NCBI RefSeq assembly: GCF_018309085.1
Contig: NZ_CP070502.1
Coordinates: forward strand, 558,001 to 622,000
DNA length: 64,000 nucleotides
Source of the DNA: Sporosarcina sp. Marseille-Q4063
GTDB taxonomy: Bacteria > Bacillota > Bacilli > Bacillales_A > Planococcaceae
Direction: 5' to 3'
Within the stretch, counting starts at the first letter, position 1. Every line of letters starts with the position of its first letter. Below are positions 17,214 through 25,419 of this stretch, piece after piece. The notes under the pieces are model-generated. The model ran no database searches. It worked only from the letters and a program-made list of their open reading frames with translations, and was not told where the DNA came from. The position numbers and the translations under genes were made by a program.

Positions 17214-18221
17214 TCACCACTCTTCCCTTTTATAGTTCTGAAGAATTTCAAGAATTACTGAGAAGTCTATATTATTCCCCGTGATGATTGTTCCAACTTT
17301 TTTATAACGTCCTTGTATTTTCCCTTGAATGATGGCAGCGATTCCTACGGCGGCCGCCCCTTCAACAACCATCCTGTGATGTTCAACCATGAAAGTCATT
17401 CCTTGTGCAATCTCATCCTCTGAAACTAGAATGATATCATCAACATAGTTTTTGACAATGTCAAACGTATATTCATTATTCAATCCTATCCCGCCAAGCA
17501 GACTGTCTGCGAGAGTGTCCTGTTCCTGTAAAACAACCGGCTTTCCTGCTTGAATACTCTCATTCATGACAGAAGCCCCTTCCATTGATACGCCGATTAC
17601 TTGAATCATAGGATTCACTGATTTCAATGCAATTGCCACGCCTGCTATCAATCCTCCTCCAGAAAGCGGTACAATAACAGCATCTAGGTCTGGGAGCGCT
17701 TCCAATAATTCAAGACCAATTGTACCTTGTCCAGCAATCACTTCTAAATCGTCGAATGGTTTAATAACAGTCATACCATGCTTTTCCTGTAGTTCATAAC
17801 AATACTTTTCAGCATCATCCTGACTTTCTCCAATAATTACAATATCCGCTCCTGCCCTCCGGATGGCATCCACTTTCGCTAGCGGGACCCGGCTGGATAT
17901 ACAAACAGTCGCCTTGATGCCGAGCTTTCGCGCCACATACGCAACAGCCAATCCATGATTTCCAGTGGAAAATGTAGCCACCCCACACTGCTTTTTTTCC
18001 TCAGTCAAACTGATTATTTTATTGGCCGCTCCTCTGACCTTAAATGCACCGATATCCTGTAGATTTTCTAACTTCAAATAAACCTCTGCCCCCATTCTAT
18101 CGGATAATACCGGCGAGGAGATGAGAGGCGTTTCCACAATAATATTTTGAATATTATTTCTCGCTTTCCAAATCAGCTGAGTATTCGTTATGCTCAGCTT
18201 CTCTTCTAACTTTGCATCCAT
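17214..18221 (-). CDS. eutB: EutB-like pyridoxal-phosphate dehydratase (hydroxyectoine utilisation)
   Basis: A 335-residue fold-type II PLP enzyme of the threonine/serine dehydratase family. The cofactor Lys is in the GAFKVRGAANK segment (near residue 62), STGNHGLAVAY and the glycine loop PLSGGGLIAGVA are intact. CISSRVPLAKVDAIRRAGAD and GESQDDAE resemble EutB, which with EutC acts on hydroxyectoine. There is no C-terminal ACT domain, as in catabolic dehydratases. A catabolic threonine dehydratase is the alternative. GAGGTG lies before the ATG. Confidence 0.83.
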   Translation of the reverse strand: MDAKLEEKLSITNTQLIWKARNNIQNIIVETPLISSPVLSDRMGAEVYLKLENLQDIGAFKVRGAANKIISLTEEKKQCGVATFSTGNHGLAVAYVARKLGIKATVCISSRVPLAKVDAIRRAGADIVIIGESQDDAEKYCYELQEKHGMTVIKPFDDLEVIAGQGTIGLELLEALPDLDAVIVPLSGGGLIAGVAIALKSVNPMIQVIGVSMEGASVMNESIQAGKPVVLQEQDTLADSLLGGIGLNNEYTFDIVKNYVDDIILVSEDEIAQGMTFMVEHHRMVVEGAAAVGIAAIIQGKIQGRYKKVGTIITGNNIDFSVILEILQNYKREEW

Positions 18222-18483
18222 AGAATCACCTCATTAGTTATTTTAATTATGTGACTAATAGATTCACCCCGTTATTAATCAAACCTTCTCACACTTCACA
18301 CTAATTTGTAAAGTTTTCTTCTTAATAAAAGGTAAAGTTAACGATCCAGACGATTAGACAATCATTAAAAGTGCTTCTGTGGTGTCCAAATTTCTAGTTT
18401 TGGTCGATACGTTGTAGTTATGTTATCGCAATTGGTCATTTTCCTGATAACGGTTTAACCATCTATCGACTTCTTTAAAAACA

Positions 18484-18525
18484 AAAAGCGCATGAACATT
18501 ATATTATCAATGTTCATGCGCTTTT
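18484..18525. terminator. Strong bidirectional terminator
   Basis: Perfect 17-bp arms (AAAAGCGCATGAACATT and its complement) around an eight-base loop, with A and T runs at both ends. It lies upstream of eutB and downstream of the small minus-strand lipoprotein gene. Confidence 0.85.
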
Positions 18526-18635
18526 CTATTTAGTCATTAACCTTTATGCACCCCACGAGGGATTCGTGGAAGCATTTAAAATGCTTAGAAACGAGTCAAG
18601 ACCGACTAAAACGGTTCCAAGTAGTGCTTTGTACT

Positions 18636-18776
18636 TTATTGATTATTCTCTTGTTGTTGTTCTGACGGCTCTTCTGACGGATCCGGTTCATCTTCGTCAA
18701 CGCCATTACATCCGAAAAGTAAGCCTGCTGACAAAATAACCGACATAAGCGGAAGAAAATATTTTTTATTCTTCAT
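18636..18776 (-). CDS. Small lipoprotein (46 aa)
   Basis: A short gene with GGAGG six to seven bases before its ATG. The product begins with a Lys-rich signal and hydrophobic stretch ending in a lipobox-like LFGC (Cys 23); the mature part is only about 24 residues and very acidic, rich in Asp, Glu, Pro, Ser and Gln (DEDEPDPSEEPSEQQQENN). I recognise no family. Membrane-anchored location is inferred from the lipobox. It is monocistronic, with a strong terminator about 110 bases downstream. Confidence 0.72.
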   Translation of the reverse strand: MKNKKYFLPLMSVILSAGLLFGCNGVDEDEPDPSEEPSEQQQENNQ

Positions 18777-18938
18777 TCCATTTCCTCCAATCTAAATTAG
18801 TCTTGTGTTACTTTGCCCTGTCATCGGATTATTATTCATGGAAATAAAAAGCACCCCAATAGTTAATGACAATATAAGCCTTGGCTAAAGCATTTTCAAA
18901 ATCAAAACTTTTTTTTAAATGTAATTTCTGCAAAAAAA

Positions 18939-18973
18939 AAAGTGCTGTGAACGTTATTCGTTCACAACACTTT
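18939..18973 (-). terminator. Terminator of the substrate-binding protein gene
   Basis: AAAGTGTTGTGAACG and CGTTCACAGCACTTT (minus strand) pair almost perfectly around five bases and are followed by a long T run. Confidence 0.85.
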
Positions 18974-18990
18974 GTTATTATGAGAAGTTT

Positions 18991-19773
18991 CTACTTCCAT
19001 CCCCATTTCTGAAAAACCTTATGGGCTTCTTCAGTTTGTAAATAAGTTAAAAACTTTTCAGCCATCTTTTTATTTTGACCTTTTAAGGTCAAAGCTGCTG
19101 GTGTTCCCCTGTATAATTTATCTTCTTCCGAAAACTTTACTAAGTCCGTTTCATTTTGAAGTCGATAATGCCAAGATTCATACGTGATCCATGCATCGAT
19201 TGTTGAATCTAATTTCCATAGTTCTATCGCTTCGGCACTCGTTTTGACCGAAACAGCAATATTTTGTTGAATATCGGGGATGAGTCCCTTACGACCCGCT
19301 AAATCCTCCCAAAGTCCAAGTTGTCCCGCCCCGTTCACGTCGACAATACGGACATTTTCTTTTGTTAAATCAGCAAATGTTTGAATGTTTTTTGGATTTC
19401 CCTTTCTCACTAGTATTCCTGCAGGACGGGAATATAATTCAACCCAAGAATCTTCGCTTAATAATTTTGGATGTGCAAACGAAAAGTTACGTAACATGTA
19501 TGATGAGCCGCCGTAAATAATGTCCCCATTCTGTTTTGCATTTTCAATCCATTTTCCTTCCGGTCCAGCAACCACTTGAACTTGAATGCCTTGTCCTTTT
19601 GAAAAACGCTTCGCTAATTCTTCCATCGGACCAAAAGGACCACCCGGACCATAAACATAAACAATATTATTATCCTTTTTCGACTTTACGCCCTTTTCAC
19701 TTGCCATACCTGTCATCATAATCGCCCCTGCAAAAATCAGAATAACGAAAAGCACGAACTTAATTTTCCTCAA
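18991..19773 (-). CDS. Orphan extracellular substrate-binding protein, molybdate/tungstate type
   Basis: The 260-residue protein has an N-terminal signal (hydrophobic residues 5-22) and a type II periplasmic-binding fold resembling ModA/accessory-colonisation-type binding proteins: VYGPGGPFGPMEELAKRF at the start, GDIIYGGSSYM, RPAGILVRKGNPKNI and DAWITYESWHY. The lipobox Cys is missing; MTGMAS occupies that place. No permease or ATPase gene lies nearby, so either it serves a transporter elsewhere or it has another role. The start is a TTG after AAAGGTGG. The ligand is unknown. Confidence 0.72.
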   Translation of the reverse strand: MRKIKFVLFVILIFAGAIMMTGMASEKGVKSKKDNNIVYVYGPGGPFGPMEELAKRFSKGQGIQVQVVAGPEGKWIENAKQNGDIIYGGSSYMLRNFSFAHPKLLSEDSWVELYSRPAGILVRKGNPKNIQTFADLTKENVRIVDVNGAGQLGLWEDLAGRKGLIPDIQQNIAVSVKTSAEAIELWKLDSTIDAWITYESWHYRLQNETDLVKFSEEDKLYRGTPAALTLKGQNKKMAEKFLTYLQTEEAHKVFQKWGWK

Positions 19774-20000
19774 CTCTCTCGACCACCTTTCAAATAGTTA
19801 CTTCTACTAAAGGAAACGACGTAAAAGTCAAAACGGTTTGAAAGATAATTTATTCAATCGAACAAATTATTAATCATCAGCTCTAACGACAGGAAAAGGA
19901 GTTAAGAACCCGAGGATGTAAGTAAATGAAAAAGAAGATTTTCAATGCGGAAAGTTCATGTGAAAAGTTTTGATATTCAATCGTATTCTCACAAAACAAT

Positions 20001-20042
20001 AAAGCGTCACAAACATTGTTTTGACAATGTTTATGACGCTAA
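20001..20042 (-). terminator. Terminator downstream of the SDR gene
   Basis: AGCGTCA-AAACATTGT and ACAATGTTT-TGACGCT pair with one mismatch around a four-base loop. It lies about 120 bases past the dehydrogenase stop on the minus strand. Confidence 0.65.
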
Positions 20043-20159
20043 ATGGGAGGTCCTTATCTTATACAGATTACCCTATACTTCCCAAAAGGACGTTTTTAAG
20101 GGCGTTTAAACCCTTATATAGCGAGCGAGGTTTCTTCTAAATTTAGCACTTAGTTAAAA

Positions 20160-20915
20160 TTATGAAATCGATTGTCCACCATCAATTTTCATTTCAACAC
20201 CGTTTATATGTTTTGCTTTTTCACTTGCTAAGTATGCCGAAAAATAGGCGACTTCTTCAGCGCGCCCGATATGTTCAGATGGAATAGCGTTTATTTGTCG
20301 AACAACTTCAGGACGACCTTGTTGAATTGCATACTGGACCATTGGCGTATCGATTAGTCCTGGACAAAGTGCAACGGCGCGAATTCCGTCTTTAGCATAA
20401 TTGAAAGCTAGTTGTTTCGTATATCCAACAACGGCATGCTTAGAAGTAATATATGCTGCGTCCCCTACACCAGCAATTGTTCCTCCAATTGAAGCAATAT
20501 TAATGAATGTACCCTTCCCTTTTTTCAACATATGAGGCAAAATCTCATTTGTAAGTAAATAGACTGCTTTAACGTTTACATTCATGATTAGGTCCCATTC
20601 TTCTTCAGTAATATCAAGAGATGCTTTGAAATCCGCCAAAACAGCTGCGTTATTCACGCAAATATCGACTGTACCAAATGTTTCAAGCGCCTTTTTAATC
20701 ATCATTTGAATGTCTTCTTTTTTAGAAATGTCAGCAACAATACCAAGTACAGTTCCATTAAGATCTTTGATTAGTTTTTCTGTTTCAGCTAAACCCACCT
20801 CATTTAGATCATTAACGATGACCTTTGCACCTTCTTTTACGTATTCAATTGCTTGTGCTCTACCTAGTCCTGACCCAGCGCCTGTAATTAAGGCGACTTT
20901 CTCTTGTAATAACAT
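20160..20915 (-). CDS. Short-chain dehydrogenase/reductase
   Basis: A 251-residue classical SDR. It shows the TGAGSGLG cofactor motif near residue 12, NNAAV, the catalytic Ser in NIASIGG, the YITSK Tyr-Lys pair and LCPGLIDTPM. An Asp in VNDLN at the end of the second strand suggests preference for NAD(H). Substrate is unknown; 3-oxoacyl reductase or cyclopentanol-type alcohol dehydrogenase are common namings for such proteins. The ATG at 20915 follows TAGGAGGG; the open frame upstream of it lacks such a site. It stands alone. Confidence 0.85.
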   Translation of the reverse strand: MLLQEKVALITGAGSGLGRAQAIEYVKEGAKVIVNDLNEVGLAETEKLIKDLNGTVLGIVADISKKEDIQMMIKKALETFGTVDICVNNAAVLADFKASLDITEEEWDLIMNVNVKAVYLLTNEILPHMLKKGKGTFINIASIGGTIAGVGDAAYITSKHAVVGYTKQLAFNYAKDGIRAVALCPGLIDTPMVQYAIQQGRPEVVRQINAIPSEHIGRAEEVAYFSAYLASEKAKHINGVEMKIDGGQSIS

Positions 20916-21197
20916 AATATCCCTCCTAAGATTATATCCACAATTACTGGTCAAATAGAATAATCTTTTACATAAAAGACCGAGTTCCTTTTAAGTACTT
21001 AATTCTAACTGAAACATTTATATTTATAATTGTAGCTAACCTCACATTACATATCAATTTGGGCTAATGCCAACTATAAGTGATAAAGTAGGTCTCTTAA
21101 ATAACTAGGAATTACAATGTATGCTTTGTGAGAAATACTTCCAATACTAATCTATTCAAATGTCATTACCGCAGGTCGGTTATTTTCAAAAAGGTGG

Positions 21198-21260
21198 TTG
21201 ACAGGCTTTATTTATATTCGATATGATATGAGTTAACCTTATCAATAAAAAGGTTAACTC
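21198..21260 (+). promoter_or_regulatory. bioY promoter with overlapping BirA operator
   Basis: TTGACA (21198-21203) and TATGAT (21222-21227) are 18 bases apart. Directly downstream, over the expected start of transcription, lies a perfect 11-bp inverted repeat, GAGTTAACCTT and AAGGTTAACTC (21230-21260). This has the GTTAACC/GGTTAAC half-sites of the Gram-positive BirA box, with a 13-base gap between them. It should allow BirA to shut off bioY when biotin is plentiful. Confidence 0.85.
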
Positions 21261-21281
21261 TTGAAGGGGGAAGTTTTTCAC

Positions 21282-21833
21282 ATGACAGAATCAAATTTAA
21301 AGTTGCGAATGATGATTGTTACAGCATTATTTGCAGCAATTATTGGCGTCCTGGCGCAAGTAACAATTCCGTTACCACTCGTTCCTATTACAGGTCAAAC
21401 ATTAGCGATTGGACTTGCCGCAACGATTTTAGGTGCTAGGTACGGAACAATATCCGTATTCGTTTATTTAGGTCTCGGTGCAGTAGGTATTCCAGTTTTC
21501 GCACAAATGTCTGGCGGGTTAGGTAGCTTATTTGGACCAACTGGTGGATTTTTATTCGGATTTATTCCAACTGCCTTTATTATCGGTTATTATCTTGAGA
21601 AGACAAGTTTCACTGTTGCCAATGCAGTTATCGCAAATATCATTGGTATGTTTGTTGCATTGACTTTCGGAACAATTTGGTTAAAGTTTGTCGCTGATCT
21701 TTCATGGACAGGTGCATTTATGGGCGGGTTTGTCCCTTTCATTTTTGTAGGTGTTATTAAAGCCGCGCTCGCTGCATGGATTGGAATCACAGTTAGAAAT
21801 CGGTTGAAATCTGCAAGTTTTTTATATGCTTGA
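21282..21833 (+). CDS. bioY: BioY biotin transporter (S component)
   Basis: The 183-residue, six-segment membrane protein matches BioY in length and sequence: TIPLPLVPITGQTLAIGLAA near residue 30-50, GLGAVGIPVFA and GPTGGFLFGF. BioY is the biotin-binding part of an energy-coupling factor transporter that borrows the shared EcfAA'T module encoded elsewhere. The ATG after GAAGGGGGAAG is preferred to an in-frame TTG at 21261. The BirA-type operator just upstream agrees with the call. It is monocistronic. Confidence 0.95.
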   Translation: MTESNLKLRMMIVTALFAAIIGVLAQVTIPLPLVPITGQTLAIGLAATILGARYGTISVFVYLGLGAVGIPVFAQMSGGLGSLFGPTGGFLFGFIPTAFIIGYYLEKTSFTVANAVIANIIGMFVALTFGTIWLKFVADLSWTGAFMGGFVPFIFVGVIKAALAAWIGITVRNRLKSASFLYA

Positions 21834-21871
21834 AAGACAAAAAAATACTTTGCGTCATGAATAGTATCAGA

Positions 21872-21906
21872 AACAGATAGCTGAAATTTCGCTGTCTGTT
21901 TTTTTA
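21872..21906 (+). terminator. bioY terminator
   Basis: AACAGATAGC and GCTGTCTGTT pair with one G-U around about eight bases, followed by seven or more T. Confidence 0.85.
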
Positions 21907-22004
21907 TTTGTCCTCCTTCTTTTTCTCTTTCTATTACAGAATCAGGATAAATTAAAATTAATGACATATCCTAAAAATTAATCTATAAGCATGGAGGTTA
22001 TAAA

Positions 22005-22862
22005 TTGAATAAAGGCATAGCTAAATTACTTAGCATTTCGTTGCTTTGCATTTTCCTTATCGCTTGTCAGAATACAAAACAAATGGATAATAACTCATCA
22101 CCCCCTTCATCTGATCATATAAAATACAATCAAGAAGGCGATATTAGAGATGATCAGCCCCAGCTTGAAGGAGGTTCAGAAAGAGACGTTCGTGAACCGC
22201 ATCCCGTTTCAAACGACAAGTTGCAAAAGGAATATCCAAACATTCTCGTTTTGCACGGGAATCCAACGAAAAATCAAGTAGCACTGACTTTTGATGATGG
22301 ACCAGATATCCGGTTTACTCCCCAGGTGCTTGACGTTTTAGCAAAACATGATGTGAAAGCAACCTTTTTCCTGATTGGCGCGAGAGCAAAAGCGCATCGA
22401 GATATCACGAAACGAATTCATGATGAGGGGCATGCTATTGGAAACCACACATATTGGCATCCAAATTTACCGAAAGAGAGTTTAGAAAGGTTAAGATGGG
22501 AATTGACAGAAACGGAACAGGTTATCGAGGATATAATTGGTTTTAAACCGCGTCTTTTTCGCTCTCCATATGGTGCTTTAAACGAAGAGATAGTAAAGAC
22601 GTTGGGTGAAATGAATCATACAGTTATTGGATGGGATGTTGATTCCGTTGACTGGAAACTACCTGGCGCTGACATGGTAGCAGATAATGTTCTTAGCAAT
22701 GTTGGTTTTGGATCTATTATATTAATGCATGATGGTGGCGATTGGTCGATGGATTTATCTGGAACAGTAGAAGGACTGGATAGAATCATTTCAAAACTGA
22801 AGGAAGATGGAACCAAGTTTGTCACGTTACCGGAACTAATTGGAATACCTGAGACGAAATAA
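22005..22862 (+). CDS. Polysaccharide deacetylase lipoprotein (NodB domain)
   Basis: A 285-residue lipoprotein with a signal ending at FLIAC (Cys 21), a low-complexity linker to about residue 75, then a NodB/CE4 domain. Motif 1 TFDDGPD, motif 2 GNHTYWHPN (metal histidines), RSPYGA and the C-terminal LMHDGGDWS are present. Such enzymes remove acetyl groups from peptidoglycan or chitin-like polymers at the cell surface. The start is TTG with GGAGG seven bases ahead. It is likely involved in wall modification; the exact polymer is not decidable. Confidence 0.88.
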   Translation: MNKGIAKLLSISLLCIFLIACQNTKQMDNNSSPPSSDHIKYNQEGDIRDDQPQLEGGSERDVREPHPVSNDKLQKEYPNILVLHGNPTKNQVALTFDDGPDIRFTPQVLDVLAKHDVKATFFLIGARAKAHRDITKRIHDEGHAIGNHTYWHPNLPKESLERLRWELTETEQVIEDIIGFKPRLFRSPYGALNEEIVKTLGEMNHTVIGWDVDSVDWKLPGADMVADNVLSNVGFGSIILMHDGGDWSMDLSGTVEGLDRIISKLKEDGTKFVTLPELIGIPETK

Positions 22863-22977
22863 AAAACTGGCTAGTTGTACAATCAACTTAGCCGCCTAAA
22901 ATTAGACAATAAATAGCCATTATAAAGTTTCGTGTATCATTGAAGTTACTAGACCAACAATGTGGGGAAGTTTTATA

Positions 22978-23147
22978 ATGGCACATACCAACATACAAAA
23001 CCGTAAATATAACCACCTATTGGTTGGTTATTGGTTGACGGTGAAATTGCTGCTATAGAAATTGAGTCCATTCTAAGAAAAAGGATTGTTCCATCTTTGA
23101 AACCTCAGCCGTTTAACGAATATTTTCGTGACTGGCTTACCGATTAA
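22978..23147 (+). pseudogene. Frameshifted small gene remnant
   Basis: An ATG with GGGGAAG seven bases upstream opens a frame reading MAHTNIQNRKYNHLLVGYW, which then runs to a stop after 26 codons. Shifting frame near 23030 continues into a sensible-looking sequence (VDGEIAAIEIESILRKR, then LKPQPFNEYFRDWLTD) ending at 23147. The break falls in a TTGGTTGGTTATTGGTT stretch prone to slippage. I do not recognise the family. It sits in a zone of other gene remnants. Confidence 0.38.
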
Positions 23148-23242
23148 ATGGCCGGATTGTTGAAGACAGTTCTTACTGAATATCAATCAATTTTGTACAA
23201 TAAGTATGAACTTTATAATTGTTAAAATTACTCCGAAGTAGA

Positions 23243-23361
23243 TTAGAAAATCTCCTCCAAAACTTCTATCGATTTCAATATATGATCCAGCAAATCTGCA
23301 ATATACGCCATGTGTTTCTCGTTTATTTTTGATTTGATTGTCATATCTATGCTATTACACT
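23243..23361 (-). pseudogene. Truncated 3' duplicate of the 24.5-kb gene
   Basis: On the minus strand this encodes about 37 residues ending in a stop: DMTIKSKINEKHMA, LLDHILKSIEVLEEIF. It aligns without gaps to the C-terminus of the gene ending at 24478 (DMRFKSKINEKHMA, LLAHVLESLEVLEEIL). The similarity ends abruptly at about 23361, with no start codon or 5' part, so this is a leftover of a duplication or an older second copy. Confidence 0.75.
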
Positions 23362-23482
23362 TTAAAAACTGGGAGAAATTACAGAAACAAGGCCGATTTA
23401 ATGTGTAACTTTAGAAAATGATTGCGGAATTCCCAGTCAGTTAACTTCATATGTTTATTGTACATATGAAGGAGCTGGTAAT

Positions 23483-24250
23483 TTGATCATATTGAGGAGA
23501 AAACTTTCTAAAGCCATCAAGCAGCGATCAGATGAAGTGTATATATCACTCACCAATATAGAAATTAAAAACAACTTCGATAGTATTATGAGATTTTCAT
23601 TATCTGTTTTGGACGAAGTAAAGGAATTGAAAATGAGTGAAGACGGTTCAAACGAAGAGACTGAACATCCCTTAATTGATGTTGTTAGATTAGTCGGCAG
23701 GCAACTTCAATCTCAATATTTAACTAATCTTTTATATCAAAGAGATGAAGCACAAATACCCAAGTTGCTTCCAGAAGAAGTACTTTTCAATCCATTATCC
23801 ATGATTACTAAAGAGGGTACTATTTTTCAGGATGTAATAAGAGAACTAAAAACTGAATATGTAATTTCATTAAATCGGGATCTAGTATTGCCCTGGTCGT
23901 GGAAAAAATCAAGATTGACTACTTGTATTGCTCAGATTGGGCAAGGTAGAAAATTGGGGCAGTGGCGTCAAGACTACAATAATCACCATGTAGAATTATG
24001 GTTGCCAATGGGAATAGCATGGGTTTATGGAGGAAATCATTCAATATCAGCCGGTATAATTCAGGGCAAAGGAGAAATTATTCCCAAGTCTGTTTATGAC
24101 ATTAGTGGTGTGTATGATTATGTGTATTGTGATGGTGTTAATTATTATCGTAAAGAAGATGGCAGTATTATCTCTCCGGTCATGTATGCTGAGTTTGCGG
24201 CTATTTTTGAAATAGGTCGTATAATGGCTGAGAATTCAATTAGTTATTAA
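23483..24250 (+). CDS. Uncharacterised protein, possibly DUF6710
   Basis: A 255-residue soluble protein starting at a TTG with AAGGAGCTGG upstream. I believe this is the family catalogued as DUF6710, but I cannot confirm it. Recognisable conserved-looking stretches are LIDVVRLVGRQLQSQYLTNLLY, LPWSWKKSRL, GQWRQDYNNHHVELWLPMG and GGNHSISAGI, with GVYDYVYCDG near the end. The HH/WLP and GGNHS segments could form a catalytic or binding site. No function is known to me. It lies between a truncated gene copy and a frameshifted gene, in an accessory region. Confidence 0.7.
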   Translation: MIILRRKLSKAIKQRSDEVYISLTNIEIKNNFDSIMRFSLSVLDEVKELKMSEDGSNEETEHPLIDVVRLVGRQLQSQYLTNLLYQRDEAQIPKLLPEEVLFNPLSMITKEGTIFQDVIRELKTEYVISLNRDLVLPWSWKKSRLTTCIAQIGQGRKLGQWRQDYNNHHVELWLPMGIAWVYGGNHSISAGIIQGKGEIIPKSVYDISGVYDYVYCDGVNYYRKEDGSIISPVMYAEFAAIFEIGRIMAENSISY

Positions 24251-24333
24251 AAACGAGACTATATAAGTGAATTAATGCTGTGGTTTTCAACGAAGTAATG
24301 ACTTTTTGAACAATTCGGATTGCAATCACCTTA

Positions 24334-24459
24334 TCAGATGGGCGATATATACGGTCCACTCTCTTTGTGGCGTTTGGGATTTATTAACCCTTCCTTTATC
24401 CAATGTTAAATCGCAAAAGCAGACACATTCACTTCTTTAGCTACGTCTACAATCTTCAC
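24334..24459 (-). pseudogene. Helix-turn-helix (MerR-like) gene remnant with in-frame stop
   Basis: One minus-strand frame reads KIVDVAKEVNVSAFAI, then a TAA, then HWIKEGLINPKRHKESGPYISPI and a stop. Apart from the internal stop this is the shape of a winged helix-turn-helix start of MerR/HTH_17 type (helix, turn, xWIKEGLI, KR). It begins at a GTG without a good ribosome site and lies just after the stop of the neighbouring minus-strand gene. Confidence 0.42.
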
Positions 24460-24477
24460 GATTCTATCTTCTCTTTT

Positions 24478-24995
24478 TTATAAAATCTCTTCCAGCACTT
24501 CTAACGATTCCAAAACATGAGCTAGCAATTCTTCAATATCCGCCATATGCTTTTCGTTTATTTTAGATTTGAATCTCATGTCTATGATGTTTTGATAACC
24601 AGACGCATGTTGTCCATGTACGAAACTTAGTGTTTGGGTTAGGTGAATGTCCGTTTCCCAAATGGCGTTTAGGGCTTGCTCAATTCGCAGGCACTCGTTA
24701 GCGGCGTTTTGAACAGTTTTGGCAAATCGCACGGCCAGCTTGCTACCTAGATTTTCTCCGAGCACCTCTAATATTTCACCTGCCAACTCTTTGACAGATG
24801 CTTGTAGTACAATTTCTGCCGTAACTTCCGGTTGATTGACGAGCGAAAATTGAATTGCAAATTCCCGGGAAAGAATGGCAAAGTCCATACGATCCACCCG
24901 ATTGATGATCGTTATTTTTTATCTAAATTGTCTAAATCATAAATATGGTTTTCAAACGCTATTCTTAAATTTTCAAAGATTGTTGGATCATACAA
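24478..24995 (-). pseudogene. Uncharacterised gene split by an apparent -1 frameshift in an A6 run
   Basis: A TTG at 24995 with AGGAGGT seven bases upstream opens a 27-codon frame (YDPTIFENLRIAFENHIYDLDNLDKK) ending in TAA at 24912-24914. The next frame reads on directly as ITIINRVDRMDFAILSREFAIQF and continues for 136 residues from the ATG at 24888 to 24478. One extra A in the AAAAAA run at 24915-24920 would join both into one protein of about 170 residues with a good start. The ATG at 24888 has only a GGGTGG five bases away. I do not recognise the family; it is helical and acidic. Mutation, slippage or a sequencing error could each explain the break. Confidence 0.6.
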
Positions 24996-25222
24996 ATTAA
25001 TACCTCCTGACGGTGTTCACTTGATTAAATCCCTTAATACTCACATCCCAATTGAGGATTTTAAACAATACTTTTAGTTAAATAGTTGCTTATTAAGAAC
25101 CTCAAAATACAGACCACCAAAATTATGTGTCTATTTAGGATGGAGCAAATGATTCGTTATATACCCACTTAGATCCAATATAAATCATAGCTTTAAAAAT
25201 TAATTGTTTCCCCGATAAATTT

Positions 25223-25405
25223 TCACTCCTCATGGCCAATGAAAAACCGCATATGATGTCAGCCGTTAAATCCAAAAAGCACATCGATTATGTGGTTTTG
25301 GTAATCCTTAAATCACTTATCAACAAGCTCTGTTTCTTTGCTTAAAATACTAATAAAATTATCATCCTGGCCAAACAATAACCTGAACTTCCCCCTTTCA
25401 AACAT
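25223..25405 (-). pseudogene. Decayed small ORF with internal stops
   Basis: A minus-strand ATG opens MFERGKFRLLFGQDDNFISI, SKETELVDK, then a TGA. The same frame carries on as FKDYQNHIIDVLFGFNG, a TGA, HHMRFFIGHEE and a final stop. The phrases look like coding sequence interrupted by nonsense changes. Family not recognised. It starts inside the terminator of the neighbouring upstream gene. Confidence 0.3.
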
Positions 25406-25419
25406 AATAAAAAGACACC

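Noticed and set aside
7271..18221. Alternative reading of the cluster as taurine or arginine/ornithine catabolism
   Set aside because: The aminotransferase and cyclodeaminase families allow it, but the DoeA-like and EutC-like stretches and the BCCT carrier together fit ectoine better.
18541..18640. Plus-strand frame reading HEGFVEAFKMLRNESRPTKT
   Set aside because: It looks somewhat protein-like but has no start or ribosome site and runs antisense into the small lipoprotein gene; too weak to call.
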